From Planctomycetota bacterium (GTDB lineage: Bacteria; Planctomycetota; Phycisphaerae; Phycisphaerales; SM1A02), in contig JADFGE010000231.1 in NCBI GenBank assembly GCA_022567855.1, forward strand, positions 1 to 5,355: a DNA stretch of 5,355 nt, given 5' to 3'. Position numbers and translations under genes: made by a program. Shown here piece by piece: positions 1 through 5,355 of the stretch. Each line of letters opens with the position of its first letter. The first letter of the stretch is position 1. The notes beneath the pieces were generated by a model, which did not search any database, had not been told where the DNA came from, and saw only the letters and a program-made list of their open reading frames with translations.

Positions 1-404
1 CCCAGACTGACTTCCGGGTATCCGACCTTCGCCTCGGGATGGGTGATCGCGAAGTCGGTGACGACCATCAGCCCGCAGCCGCCGCCGACCGCTGCCCCTT
101 GCACCTTGGCGATGGTGGGCACGGGTAGGCGACGAATTCGTCGCAGAACGCGCGAAAGCCCTCGCAACATTCGGCGCATTCCGTCCGCATCCGCCATCAC
201 CCCTTGCAGGTCCATTCCTGCGCAGAACGCTTCACCCTCGCCACTGAGGATCAGCACGCGCACCGAATCGTCACGCTCGATCGATTCGATCGCCTGCTCC
301 AGCGCTTCGATCAGTTCGATCGACAGCGCGTTGCGCTTCTGCGGGCGGTTCATCGTGACGGTCGCGATACCGTCCGTCACTGTAATGTGCACGAGTTCAG
401 GCAC
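1..404 (-). CDS. Enoyl-CoA hydratase/isomerase family protein, N-terminal part (3' end outside window)
   Basis: The first 134 residues of a crotonase-superfamily enzyme (usual length about 255-270), cut by the left window edge. The start is taken as GTG at 404, after an in-frame TAA at 416-414; no ATG occurs before residue 18, inside a conserved block, and there is no clear ribosome site. Blocks seen are GIATVTMNRPQKRNALS (12-28), VLILSGEGEAFCAGMDLQG (50-68, first oxyanion-hole region), IAKVQGAAVGGGCGLMVVTD (98-117, second oxyanion-hole region) and KVGYPEVSL (126-134). The site of rat Glu144 is Gly111, while the site of Glu164 is Glu131. A glycine at the first site with a kept second glutamate is a pattern I know from methylglutaconyl-CoA hydratases of leucine breakdown, so that activity is a reasonable guess. 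The rest of the protein and the genes to the left would be needed to settle it. Confidence 0.94.
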   Translation of the reverse strand, partial: MPELVHITVTDGIATVTMNRPQKRNALSIELIEALEQAIESIERDDSVRVLILSGEGEAFCAGMDLQGVMADADGMRRMLRGLSRVLRRIRRLPVPTIAKVQGAAVGGGCGLMVVTDFAITHPEAKVGYPEVSL

Positions 405-445
405 GTTTGCACTTTAGCAAGAACGTAGCGAGCCGGCGGAGCCTG

Positions 446-462
446 TCCCGATTCCATCGGGA
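446..462. repeat. Perfect 7-bp inverted repeat in the gap before the truncated crotonase
   Basis: TCCCGAT, a 3-base loop TCC, then ATCGGGA, in the 103-base gap between the zinc-ribbon gene stop and the GTG start of the next crotonase. There is no T-run on the transcript side, so it is not a standard intrinsic terminator. Stems of this CCCGAT/ATCGGG kind look like dispersed intergenic repeats seen in some GC-rich genomes; that link is from memory. It could also act as an RNA stem within an operon. Confidence 0.6.
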
Positions 463-507
463 TCCCCGAGCCCGGTCGACGCTCAAGCGGGCCGCGCCGT
501 CGATCAC

Positions 508-1242
508 CTACTGCGTCAGCGTTCCGCACTCCGGGCAACGTTCGCCGAATTGGTTGCCGCGCAGATCGTAGCCACAGGCGGTACACAATCCTTCTCGGTA
601 GCGTTGGCGCCGATCGGCATGACGCCCGGCTGAGATGAACAACCAGCCCAGCCGTGCCATCGACACGGACGTTCCCCCTCCGAACGCCAGAAGAAGCGTC
701 CAGATGATTCCGTTCGCGGCCCAGGTGGCGATCCGGTGATCCGCGCCCGGGATCGATCCGCGCCAGACCTCGAGTTCCTCAGCGTGCCCGCCTCGAAAAA
801 GAGCAGCGGCGATCGCGGCTCGCACTGGTGAATCGCTCGGCAAATCGACCCGCTCCTTGGATCGACCGGTCGAGAAAACGTCCATCTCAAGCGACGGTTC
901 GGGTCGGCGATGTGAGGTTACAAACGGCCAGCCGCGCCGCTCGCTAGCGATGCTGAACTCGAAATTGGCGTAGAAAACGGCATCGCGAACCACCTCGAAC
1001 GGGAGCTCGTCCCCGGCGAGGTTGGCCCTGAATGACCCGCCGTCGTCTTGATATACCTTGCCGCGGACGAGGACGGTCGGGTCGGTCCGGATGTAGAACT
1101 GGTCCGCCAGCCAGACCGTAGGCCACGCCAGTCCCACAGCGCCTGCGAGGGCAATGTCCATCGCGGTCGTCCACACCGTACGCCGGCGCGTCGCCGAGTA
1201 GTAGCGGATCATGCGGAGATGGTGGAGCACCCAACGAAGCAT
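508..1242 (-). CDS. Hypothetical membrane protein with C-terminal zinc ribbon
   Basis: A 244-residue protein of unknown function. From the ATG at 1242 the N-terminus is short and basic (RMIRYYSATRRR), followed by a hydrophobic segment at about 27-45 (IALAGAVGLAWPTVWLA). A soluble region of roughly 125 residues follows, then a second hydrophobic segment at about 173-188 (WAANGIIWTLLLAFGG) and a third, weaker one at about 196-206. The tail carries four cysteines, C220xxC223 and C236xxC239, in CTACGYDLRG...RCPECG, a zinc-ribbon knuckle pair. The positive-inside rule puts both ends in the cytoplasm, with the central domain outside the membrane. A longer reading from TTG at 1377 would overlap the crotonase gene and translate a low-complexity GC-rich repeat (PPPSPLPW), so I reject it. 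No Shine-Dalgarno sequence precedes the ATG. I recognise the zinc-ribbon signature as common in planctomycete proteins of unknown role, not a named family. It lies between two crotonase genes, but no functional link can be shown. Confidence 0.8.
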   Translation of the reverse strand: MLRWVLHHLRMIRYYSATRRRTVWTTAMDIALAGAVGLAWPTVWLADQFYIRTDPTVLVRGKVYQDDGGSFRANLAGDELPFEVVRDAVFYANFEFSIASERRGWPFVTSHRRPEPSLEMDVFSTGRSKERVDLPSDSPVRAAIAAALFRGGHAEELEVWRGSIPGADHRIATWAANGIIWTLLLAFGGGTSVSMARLGWLFISAGRHADRRQRYREGLCTACGYDLRGNQFGERCPECGTLTQ

Positions 1243-1318
1243 CACTGATGAGGATAACTTCGGAGCGGCGTCGCCGTCGGTTGCTCTGAAGACGATCGAC
1301 CGAGCGTATGTTCCGCCT

Positions 1319-1335
1319 CCCCTCCAGGGTAGGGG
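1319..1335. repeat. GC-rich stem (CCCCT...AGGGG) in a low-complexity intergenic segment
   Basis: CCCCT at 1319-1323 pairs with AGGGG at 1331-1335 around a 7-base loop, inside a C/G-homopolymer-rich stretch (1316-1349) just after the stop codon of the crotonase gene at 1359. On the minus transcript it lies directly downstream of that stop, where a terminator or mRNA-end stem would sit, but no U-tract follows. It resembles a common type of dispersed intergenic repeat whose translation reads SPLPWRGG. Confidence 0.45.
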
Positions 1336-1358
1336 CGAAGGGGGTGGGTCACCATGTA

Positions 1359-2117
1359 CTAACCCCGCTTTGACCAAAAACTGCGCAGCCTGCCCACTGC
1401 CTCATCGCTATCGGCGATCTCGGCTGATCCATCGCGCGGGCCGTCGAACAGATCGTCGTCAAGCGAGCCGTCCAGTTCATTGAGCCAATGTTTCGTGGCG
1501 CACAACGCCTGTGGACTCTGCTCCGTCAATCGTTGGCACATCGAGATTGCTTTGGCAAGTACCGCTTCGTCATCGTTCGTTAGATGATGCACGAGTCCCT
1601 GACGATGCGCGGTCGCACCGTCAATCAATTCCCCGCCCATGAGTAATGACCGCGCAGCGCCCGGTCCTATCGCCTGTTGAAGTGTGGGAATGTTCACCGC
1701 CGGGGAGACGCCGAGCTTGTGAACGGGATAGCCGAACTTGGCGGTCGCCGAGGCGATGACGATATCGCACGCCGAGACCATCGCGCACCCGCCGGCAATC
1801 GCCGCCCCATGCACCGCTGCTACAACAACCTGTGGCAAACGTCGCAATGATCGAATCGTCGCACTCAAACGATCGATGTACTGCTTCATCAAAGCTGGAT
1901 CATCGACCGCCGCGCCCAGCTCAAACCCCGAGCAGAACACCTTGCCGTTGCCGCGAAGCAGCAGAACGTGGATGTCACCGCGCGCCGCAACATTACGCAG
2001 TGCTTCATCGAGCCCATCGAACATCGCGATGCTCATGGCATTCCGCCGCTTCGGATCGTTCAGCACGATCGTCGCCATCGAATCGTCGAAACCGAGTTGA
2101 ACGAGCACGTCTGGCAT
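1359..2117 (-). CDS. Crotonase-fold (enoyl-CoA hydratase/isomerase-like) protein lacking the usual catalytic glutamates
   Basis: Complete 252-residue member of the crotonase superfamily, which normally binds acyl-CoA thioesters in the cytoplasm and stabilises an enolate through two backbone NH groups. Family blocks are seen in order: VLNDPKRRNAMS (18-29), VLLLRGNGKVFCSGFELG (51-68, first oxyanion-hole region), AAVHGAAIAGGCAMVSACDI (100-119, second oxyanion-hole region) and AKFGYPVHKLGVSPA (126-140). Aligned by eye to rat mitochondrial enoyl-CoA hydratase, the position of Glu144 is Ala112 and that of Glu164 is Val132, so both acid-base glutamates are missing while the oxyanion glycines remain. 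Ordinary hydration is therefore unlikely; isomerase, thioesterase, hydrolase or binding roles are open. The ATG at 2117 lies 21 bases after the stop of the upstream glycosyltransferase, suggesting co-transcription. It resembles the truncated crotonase at 1-404 and is probably a distant paralogue. Fold certain, reaction unknown. Confidence 0.93.
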   Translation of the reverse strand: MPDVLVQLGFDDSMATIVLNDPKRRNAMSIAMFDGLDEALRNVAARGDIHVLLLRGNGKVFCSGFELGAAVDDPALMKQYIDRLSATIRSLRRLPQVVVAAVHGAAIAGGCAMVSACDIVIASATAKFGYPVHKLGVSPAVNIPTLQQAIGPGAARSLLMGGELIDGATAHRQGLVHHLTNDDEAVLAKAISMCQRLTEQSPQALCATKHWLNELDGSLDDDLFDGPRDGSAEIADSDEAVGRLRSFWSKRG

Positions 2118-2138
2118 AGGTGTCGTGTCGCGTCACGA

Positions 2139-3452
2139 TCAGGCCGGCATCAGCGACGGAGCGGTTTCTCGAATCATCTCGAGCAAGCGCAGCGATTGCG
2201 ATCGGCGGGTGAAACTGGCGATGAGTTCGTGATTCGGCTCGGTGTGAAGCTGCGGTGGTGCGGCCAGAAGGCTCGTCAGGGCATCGATGATACGTTGCAC
2301 ATCGATCCCGAGGTGAAATCCCCGGCCGACCTTGGCCACCATCCGAGCCATCGCAGATTCCGCGCTCCCGCCGACCACAAGAATCGGGGCGCGAACGGAC
2401 AGATACTCAAACAGCTTGCCCGTCAACACACCGGCTTTTGGATCGTTCCAATCGACAAGCACCAGGGCGTCGGCGTCGCGCTGCATCCGTAGCGCCTCCG
2501 GTCGATCGACGGCTTCGCGTGCTTCGACAAGCTCGGCGACTTCGTATTGCCGGGCGAGGTTGGCCCAGGACTCGTAGCCGCGCCCCACGACCACCAGTCG
2601 CAGACGCCCCGCGAGATCGGGGTTGTCCTGTCGCAGCGTCCGCATCGCCTCCAGCAGCGGCGCGGGATTCTGGCCGTCGCGATACAACGTGCCGGTGTAG
2701 ACCAGCCGAACGTTCCCGTCGTCCGGGAAAATCCTCGACTGAGGCAACGACTCGGCCTCGGCCGGGTCAAACCCGTTGTAGACGACCTCGACATTTGCCC
2801 GCGTTTGGGAGCGCAGCGTCTGGGCGAGCTCTTCACTAACGGTCGTGACGAGATCCGTCTGCGCCAGGCAGCGTCGCTGCAGCATGCGCTCTCGAATCGT
2901 AAATGGAAACAATCCGCGATACAGATGGTTGTTCACCCACAGATCGCGGAAATCCGTCACCCAACGCCGCGCGAGACCGAGCCGCTCTAGCTCCAGGCCG
3001 ACGAGGTGCGCCGTGTACGGACCCGAGGAGCTGACCACGACATCCCACGGCGGCTGCTTCCGGCACCAGGCGATCGCCGGCTTCACCCAGCCGTCAGTGA
3101 GGTCCGGCATACGAACGGCCGAGAACACGCCGCTGCGATCTCGCAACCGTCGAAGCGGACCCTGCTTGCCCTCGGCCACCGCAATCGACCCGGTGTTCTG
3201 TGCGATCACTTTCCCCGCTTGATGCTCGCGGCGGCGCAGCGCACGGAAGATGAGCGGCACGTCGTAGCTGATCTCGGCCACACTGTACTGATCGTCCGTC
3301 CCCAAAGAATCCTCCGGAGCTTCGTCCTTGGCCGTGGTCAGGACCGCGACCTCTTCGCCTGCGTCGGACCAGTGTCGGGCGAACGCAGCGGCGCGCAGGG
3401 AGGCGATGTTGTCTTGTGGAGGGAAACAGGGTGAGACAAGGAGGACGCGCAT
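2139..3452 (-). CDS. Glycosyltransferase, GT4-type with N-terminal Glyco_trans_4-like domain
   Basis: A 437-residue GT-B fold glycosyltransferase, within the usual 380-450 range. The N-terminal Rossmann-like domain begins MRVLLVSPCFPPQDNIASLR, a typical opening for this family, and contains VRMPDLTDGW (113-122), VVVSSSGPYTAHL (138-150) and the subfamily marker DFRDLW (167-172). The donor-binding domain carries TTVSEELAQ (203-211), VVYNGFDP (223-230), LVYTGTLYRDGQNP (250-263) and VLTGKLFEYLSVRAPILVVGG (342-362). Glu349 is the second Glu of the EX7E motif; the first position is Gly341, a variation I recall from other proteins with this TGKLFEYL block and not necessarily inactivating. The ATG at 3452 lies 7 bases after the stop of the upstream glycosyltransferase, with no visible Shine-Dalgarno sequence, which suggests translational coupling. 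No signal peptide or membrane segment is seen. It probably adds a sugar of the same surface glycan as its neighbours; the substrate is unassigned. Confidence 0.94.
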   Translation of the reverse strand: MRVLLVSPCFPPQDNIASLRAAAFARHWSDAGEEVAVLTTAKDEAPEDSLGTDDQYSVAEISYDVPLIFRALRRREHQAGKVIAQNTGSIAVAEGKQGPLRRLRDRSGVFSAVRMPDLTDGWVKPAIAWCRKQPPWDVVVSSSGPYTAHLVGLELERLGLARRWVTDFRDLWVNNHLYRGLFPFTIRERMLQRRCLAQTDLVTTVSEELAQTLRSQTRANVEVVYNGFDPAEAESLPQSRIFPDDGNVRLVYTGTLYRDGQNPAPLLEAMRTLRQDNPDLAGRLRLVVVGRGYESWANLARQYEVAELVEAREAVDRPEALRMQRDADALVLVDWNDPKAGVLTGKLFEYLSVRAPILVVGGSAESAMARMVAKVGRGFHLGIDVQRIIDALTSLLAAPPQLHTEPNHELIASFTRRSQSLRLLEMIRETAPSLMPA

Positions 3453-3459
3453 GGATCAA

Positions 3460-4656
3460 TCAGGCCGCAGGCCCGAGCTTCTCCTGCGTCGAAACGCGCT
3501 CGCCGCGATAGGCGCTGAGCAATCCTGCGACATAGTTCGCCTCACTCCGTTGAGCCAGAAACGCCGAAACATCGAACTGATTCAGCTCGCCGCGCTCGAA
3601 GCTCGCGGTGACATCATTGCAACTCGTTTCGACACTCTCAGGGTCAAACGGATCGAACATGAATCCCACGCCGCTCGTCTCGACGATCTCCTTCGTGCCG
3701 CCGAAGTTGGAAACCAGCACGTTCGTCCCAAGCGACAGCGCCTCAAGCACGCTCATCGGATAGTTCTCAGCGCACAGCGAGCCGAGGACAAGTACGTGAC
3801 TGGCGCCGATGATCGACATTGTCTCGTCATGTGGCCTGAGGCCGACAAACTCAACACGCTCTTGAATCCCGCGCCGTGTGCAGATATCGCGACAGCGATC
3901 CAGTTCAGTCCCTTCGCCGACGATGGTCAGCGTACCCGCAAAGGACTCGGGCAGCGATTCGAGAAACTCAGCTAACCCTTTCTCCGGCTCGACGCGCCCG
4001 CTAAAAACCATACGCAACAGTCCATCAGGCTTGCTCGGCACGCTCGTCGGCCGCGGCGCCGGAAACGGAAGCAGTTGCGTCGGCATCCCAAGACCATCGA
4101 GCATGCGCTTGAGATACCGACTCGGGCATAGAACACAGTCGATGACGCGACGCCGCTTGTGCAGGCGGTAATTCCAAACGTGTTGGAGCACTTTCAACAG
4201 CGAATGTGCGATCGATCGGTCATCCCAACGGCGGGTCAAAAGGTACGCCACGCTCGCCAGGCGCGACGCATCGGCCGGTGTCATTCGTCCCCTTTGATAA
4301 TGGCACATTCCCGAGTTCGGGCACAAAAGGTGATGATCGTGTGCGGTCATCACCGTGCGGGCTGAATGCTGTTTGCAGTACGACTCCAGCACCGCAAGAA
4401 TGCCCGGCGACAACGTGTGATAGAAGTTGTGCAGATGAATAGCATCCGGTTGGTACGCAGCCAGTCGCTCCGTCAGCGCTTTCTTGCAAACACTCGATTC
4501 GATATAGCTCAAGGGCGTTCGGCGATGACCCTTGACCTCGTCCGCGGTAAAGAGGTCCACTTCAATTCCGCGGGACTGCAACAGCGACATCGTCATTTCG
4601 ACGACAACTTCGCATCCACCCGAGGCGCGGTAATCGTTGACGTGTAACACTCTCAA
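3460..4656 (-). CDS. Glycosyltransferase, GT4-type (GT-B fold)
   Basis: A 398-residue retaining-type glycosyltransferase, probably cytoplasmic or peripheral at the inner membrane, transferring a sugar from a nucleotide donor during surface-glycan assembly. The N-terminal acceptor domain opens with MRVLHVNDYRASGGCE and carries HLHNFYHTLSPGIL (74-87) and TAHDHHLLCPN (104-114), blocks typical of polysaccharide GT4 enzymes. The C-terminal donor domain has SGRVEPEKGL (219-228, basic residues Arg221 and Lys226) and an intact EX7E motif, Glu297 and Glu305 in AENYPMSVLEALSLG, followed by GGTKEIV. The start is TTG at 4656: an in-frame TGA lies at 4668-4666, no ATG is available nearby, and the resulting MRVL matches the start of the downstream paralogue; GTG at 4650 (residue 3) is the alternative. 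A weak GAG-type ribosome site (AGTGAG) precedes it. It ends in TGA 7 bases before the next glycosyltransferase start, so the two are probably translated together. Donor and acceptor sugars are unknown. Confidence 0.94.
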   Translation of the reverse strand: MRVLHVNDYRASGGCEVVVEMTMSLLQSRGIEVDLFTADEVKGHRRTPLSYIESSVCKKALTERLAAYQPDAIHLHNFYHTLSPGILAVLESYCKQHSARTVMTAHDHHLLCPNSGMCHYQRGRMTPADASRLASVAYLLTRRWDDRSIAHSLLKVLQHVWNYRLHKRRRVIDCVLCPSRYLKRMLDGLGMPTQLLPFPAPRPTSVPSKPDGLLRMVFSGRVEPEKGLAEFLESLPESFAGTLTIVGEGTELDRCRDICTRRGIQERVEFVGLRPHDETMSIIGASHVLVLGSLCAENYPMSVLEALSLGTNVLVSNFGGTKEIVETSGVGFMFDPFDPESVETSCNDVTASFERGELNQFDVSAFLAQRSEANYVAGLLSAYRGERVSTQEKLGPAA

Positions 4657-4687
4657 TGCGATTTCTCACTGCGGGCGGAAGGTCCAC

Positions 4688-4705
4688 CCTGGCGTAGCCG
4701 CCAGG
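4688..4705. repeat. Perfect 7-bp hairpin between aminotransferase and first glycosyltransferase
   Basis: CCTGGCG, loop TAGC, CGCCAGG, within the 97-base gap 4657-4753 and 31 bases upstream of the TTG start of the glycosyltransferase gene. It is GC-rich and stable but has no following U-run on the minus strand, so it is a weak terminator candidate. It might be a transcript-processing stem, an attenuating structure or a copy of a dispersed repeat. Confidence 0.55.
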
Positions 4706-4724
4706 CTCGTGCAGTGTACCGACG

Positions 4725-4737
4725 CAACGTGACGTTG
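4725..4737. repeat. Short perfect palindrome (6-1-6) just after the aminotransferase stop
   Basis: CAACGT, one G, ACGTTG forms a perfect 13-base palindrome 16 bases past the aminotransferase stop codon. The one-base centre is too tight for an RNA hairpin loop without opening the inner pairs, so a DNA-level site such as a dimeric regulator operator is as plausible as an RNA structure. No clear -35/-10 promoter pair was seen beside it, and chance is possible. Confidence 0.35.
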
Positions 4738-4753
4738 GGCAGAGCGGAGTCGA

Positions 4754-5355
4754 TCAGGCCTTGGTTGCGCAAGCGTGTTCGCCGATGTAGGCGACGATCG
4801 TATCGGTCACGTGAGCAAGCTGCTGGTCCGTCAACTCCGGATAAATGGGCAGAGCAAGTGTTTCTCGGGCCGCCGACTCAGACTCCGGCAGGTCGCCTTG
4901 GGCGTAGCCGAGGTAGGCGAAACACTCCTGCATGTGAAGCGGCACCGGATAGTAGATCTCCGTGCCGATGCGCTGATCCTGCAAGTGCTGGCGCAGGGCA
5001 TCGCGAATTCCACCCGGGACTCGAATCACGTACTGGTTGTAGATATGCGTGGCCTCGCCCGATGGCGGCTGGGGCGTTCGCAAGGGGAACCCGCCTTGGG
5101 CCAGGGGAACCGCGGAGATTGCAGCGCCGGCCGCAGCAAATGCGCCATCGTACGCCTCGGCATTCTCACGCCGGCTTTCGTGCCACGCCTCGAGATGCCG
5201 AAGCTTCACCCGCAGTATTGCCGCTTGGATCGCATCCAGCCGGGAATTGAAACCGATCTCTTTGTGGTAGTACTTCGGCTTGGAGCCGTGCAGCCGAAGC
5301 GTCTTCATGCGCTCGGCAAGATCAGCGTCGTTGGTCGTAAGAATCCCCGCGTCGC
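4754..5355 (-). CDS. DegT/DnrJ/EryC1/StrS family sugar aminotransferase, C-terminal part (5' end outside window)
   Basis: PLP-dependent, fold-type I enzyme that transfers an amino group, usually from glutamate, to a keto-sugar nucleotide in the cytoplasm, giving amino-deoxy sugars for surface glycans. The visible 199 residues start at DAGILTTND, the segment that normally follows the PLP-lysine loop, so the Schiff-base lysine lies just beyond the right edge. Recognisable family blocks in fragment numbering are HGSKPKYYHKEIGFNSRLDA (22-41, with the conserved Asn36 and Arg38), QAAILRVKL (43-51), HIYNQYVIR (103-111), YYPVPLH (134-140) and ALPIYPELT (167-175). The gene ends normally at TGA (4756-4754); full family members are about 360-400 residues. 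The HG...YYH block resembles enzymes making dTDP- or UDP-linked amino sugars, but the substrate cannot be assigned. Two glycosyltransferase genes follow after a 97-base gap, which supports a glycan role. Family certain, substrate unknown. Confidence 0.95.
   Translation of the reverse strand, partial: DAGILTTNDADLAERMKTLRLHGSKPKYYHKEIGFNSRLDAIQAAILRVKLRHLEAWHESRRENAEAYDGAFAAAGAAISAVPLAQGGFPLRTPQPPSGEATHIYNQYVIRVPGGIRDALRQHLQDQRIGTEIYYPVPLHMQECFAYLGYAQGDLPESESAARETLALPIYPELTDQQLAHVTDTIVAYIGEHACATKA

Noticed and set aside
278..322. Clustered TTCGATC/CGATCG units that look like a tandem repeat
   Set aside because: They lie inside the truncated crotonase gene and encode a normal amphipathic helix (IEALEQAIESIE); spacing is irregular.
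1243..1377. N-terminal extension of the zinc-ribbon protein to TTG 1377
   Set aside because: It would overlap the crotonase stop, translate a GC-rich low-complexity repeat, and use a rarer start when ATG 1242 gives a compact protein with a normal membrane-protein N-terminus.
2123..2138. Small inverted repeat TCGTG...CACGA in the 21-base gap before the complete crotonase
   Set aside because: Only five base pairs around a six-base loop with no U-tract; too weak to call a terminator or regulator.
1968..2492. Plus-strand open frame of 174 codons over the crotonase start and glycosyltransferase end
   Set aside because: It is antisense to both recognised genes, with no recognisable domain and no ribosome site.
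3328..3975. Long plus-strand open frame of 215 codons crossing the two glycosyltransferase genes
   Set aside because: It lies antisense to two well-supported genes, spans their junction, and its translation is arginine-rich with no family motif; open antisense frames are expected at this GC content.
4220..4489. Minus-strand 89-codon open frame within the first glycosyltransferase
   Set aside because: It is an alternative frame of a strongly supported gene, with cysteine/glycine-rich sequence and no family features.

Overview
The window reads as a slice of a chromosome from a high-GC bacterium, most likely a planctomycete, possibly of the Phycisphaerae type. The best clue is the four-cysteine signature CxxCGYDLRG...RCPECG at the end of the membrane protein at 508-1242, a motif I associate with many uncharacterised planctomycete proteins. 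The near absence of Shine-Dalgarno sequences fits but does not prove this. The lineage call is inference from motif memory, with moderate confidence.

All six genes lie on the minus strand, so the order of transcription runs from right to left. (1) 4754-5355: the C-terminal half of a DegT/DnrJ/EryC1/StrS sugar aminotransferase, cut by the right edge. (2) A 97-base gap with two inverted repeats. (3) 3460-4656 and (4) 2139-3452: two GT-B fold glycosyltransferases of the GT4 type, separated by only 7 bases. (5) 1359-2117: a complete crotonase-fold (enoyl-CoA hydratase/isomerase-like) protein, 21 bases downstream of the second glycosyltransferase. (6) 508-1242: a two-segment membrane protein with a C-terminal zinc ribbon, in gaps that hold repeat-like GC-rich hairpin sequences. 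(7) 1-404: the N-terminal half of a second crotonase, cut by the left edge.

The right half fits a surface-glycan locus (exopolysaccharide, O-antigen or cell-envelope glycan): the aminotransferase would make an amino-deoxy sugar nucleotide, and the two glycosyltransferases would transfer sugars during repeat-unit assembly. The left half changes theme to acyl-CoA chemistry. The first crotonase sits so close to the glycosyltransferases that it is probably co-transcribed with them, although no biochemical link is evident. It lacks both usual catalytic glutamates, whereas the truncated second crotonase keeps one.

There is no gene-free stretch over 300 bases. The gaps are 405-507, 1243-1358, 2118-2138, 3453-3459 and 4657-4753. 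I saw no tRNA, rRNA, CRISPR array, insertion sequence or phage gene. I found no convincing new system; the points most worth a second look are the crotonase without catalytic acids and the hairpin-bearing intergenic segments.
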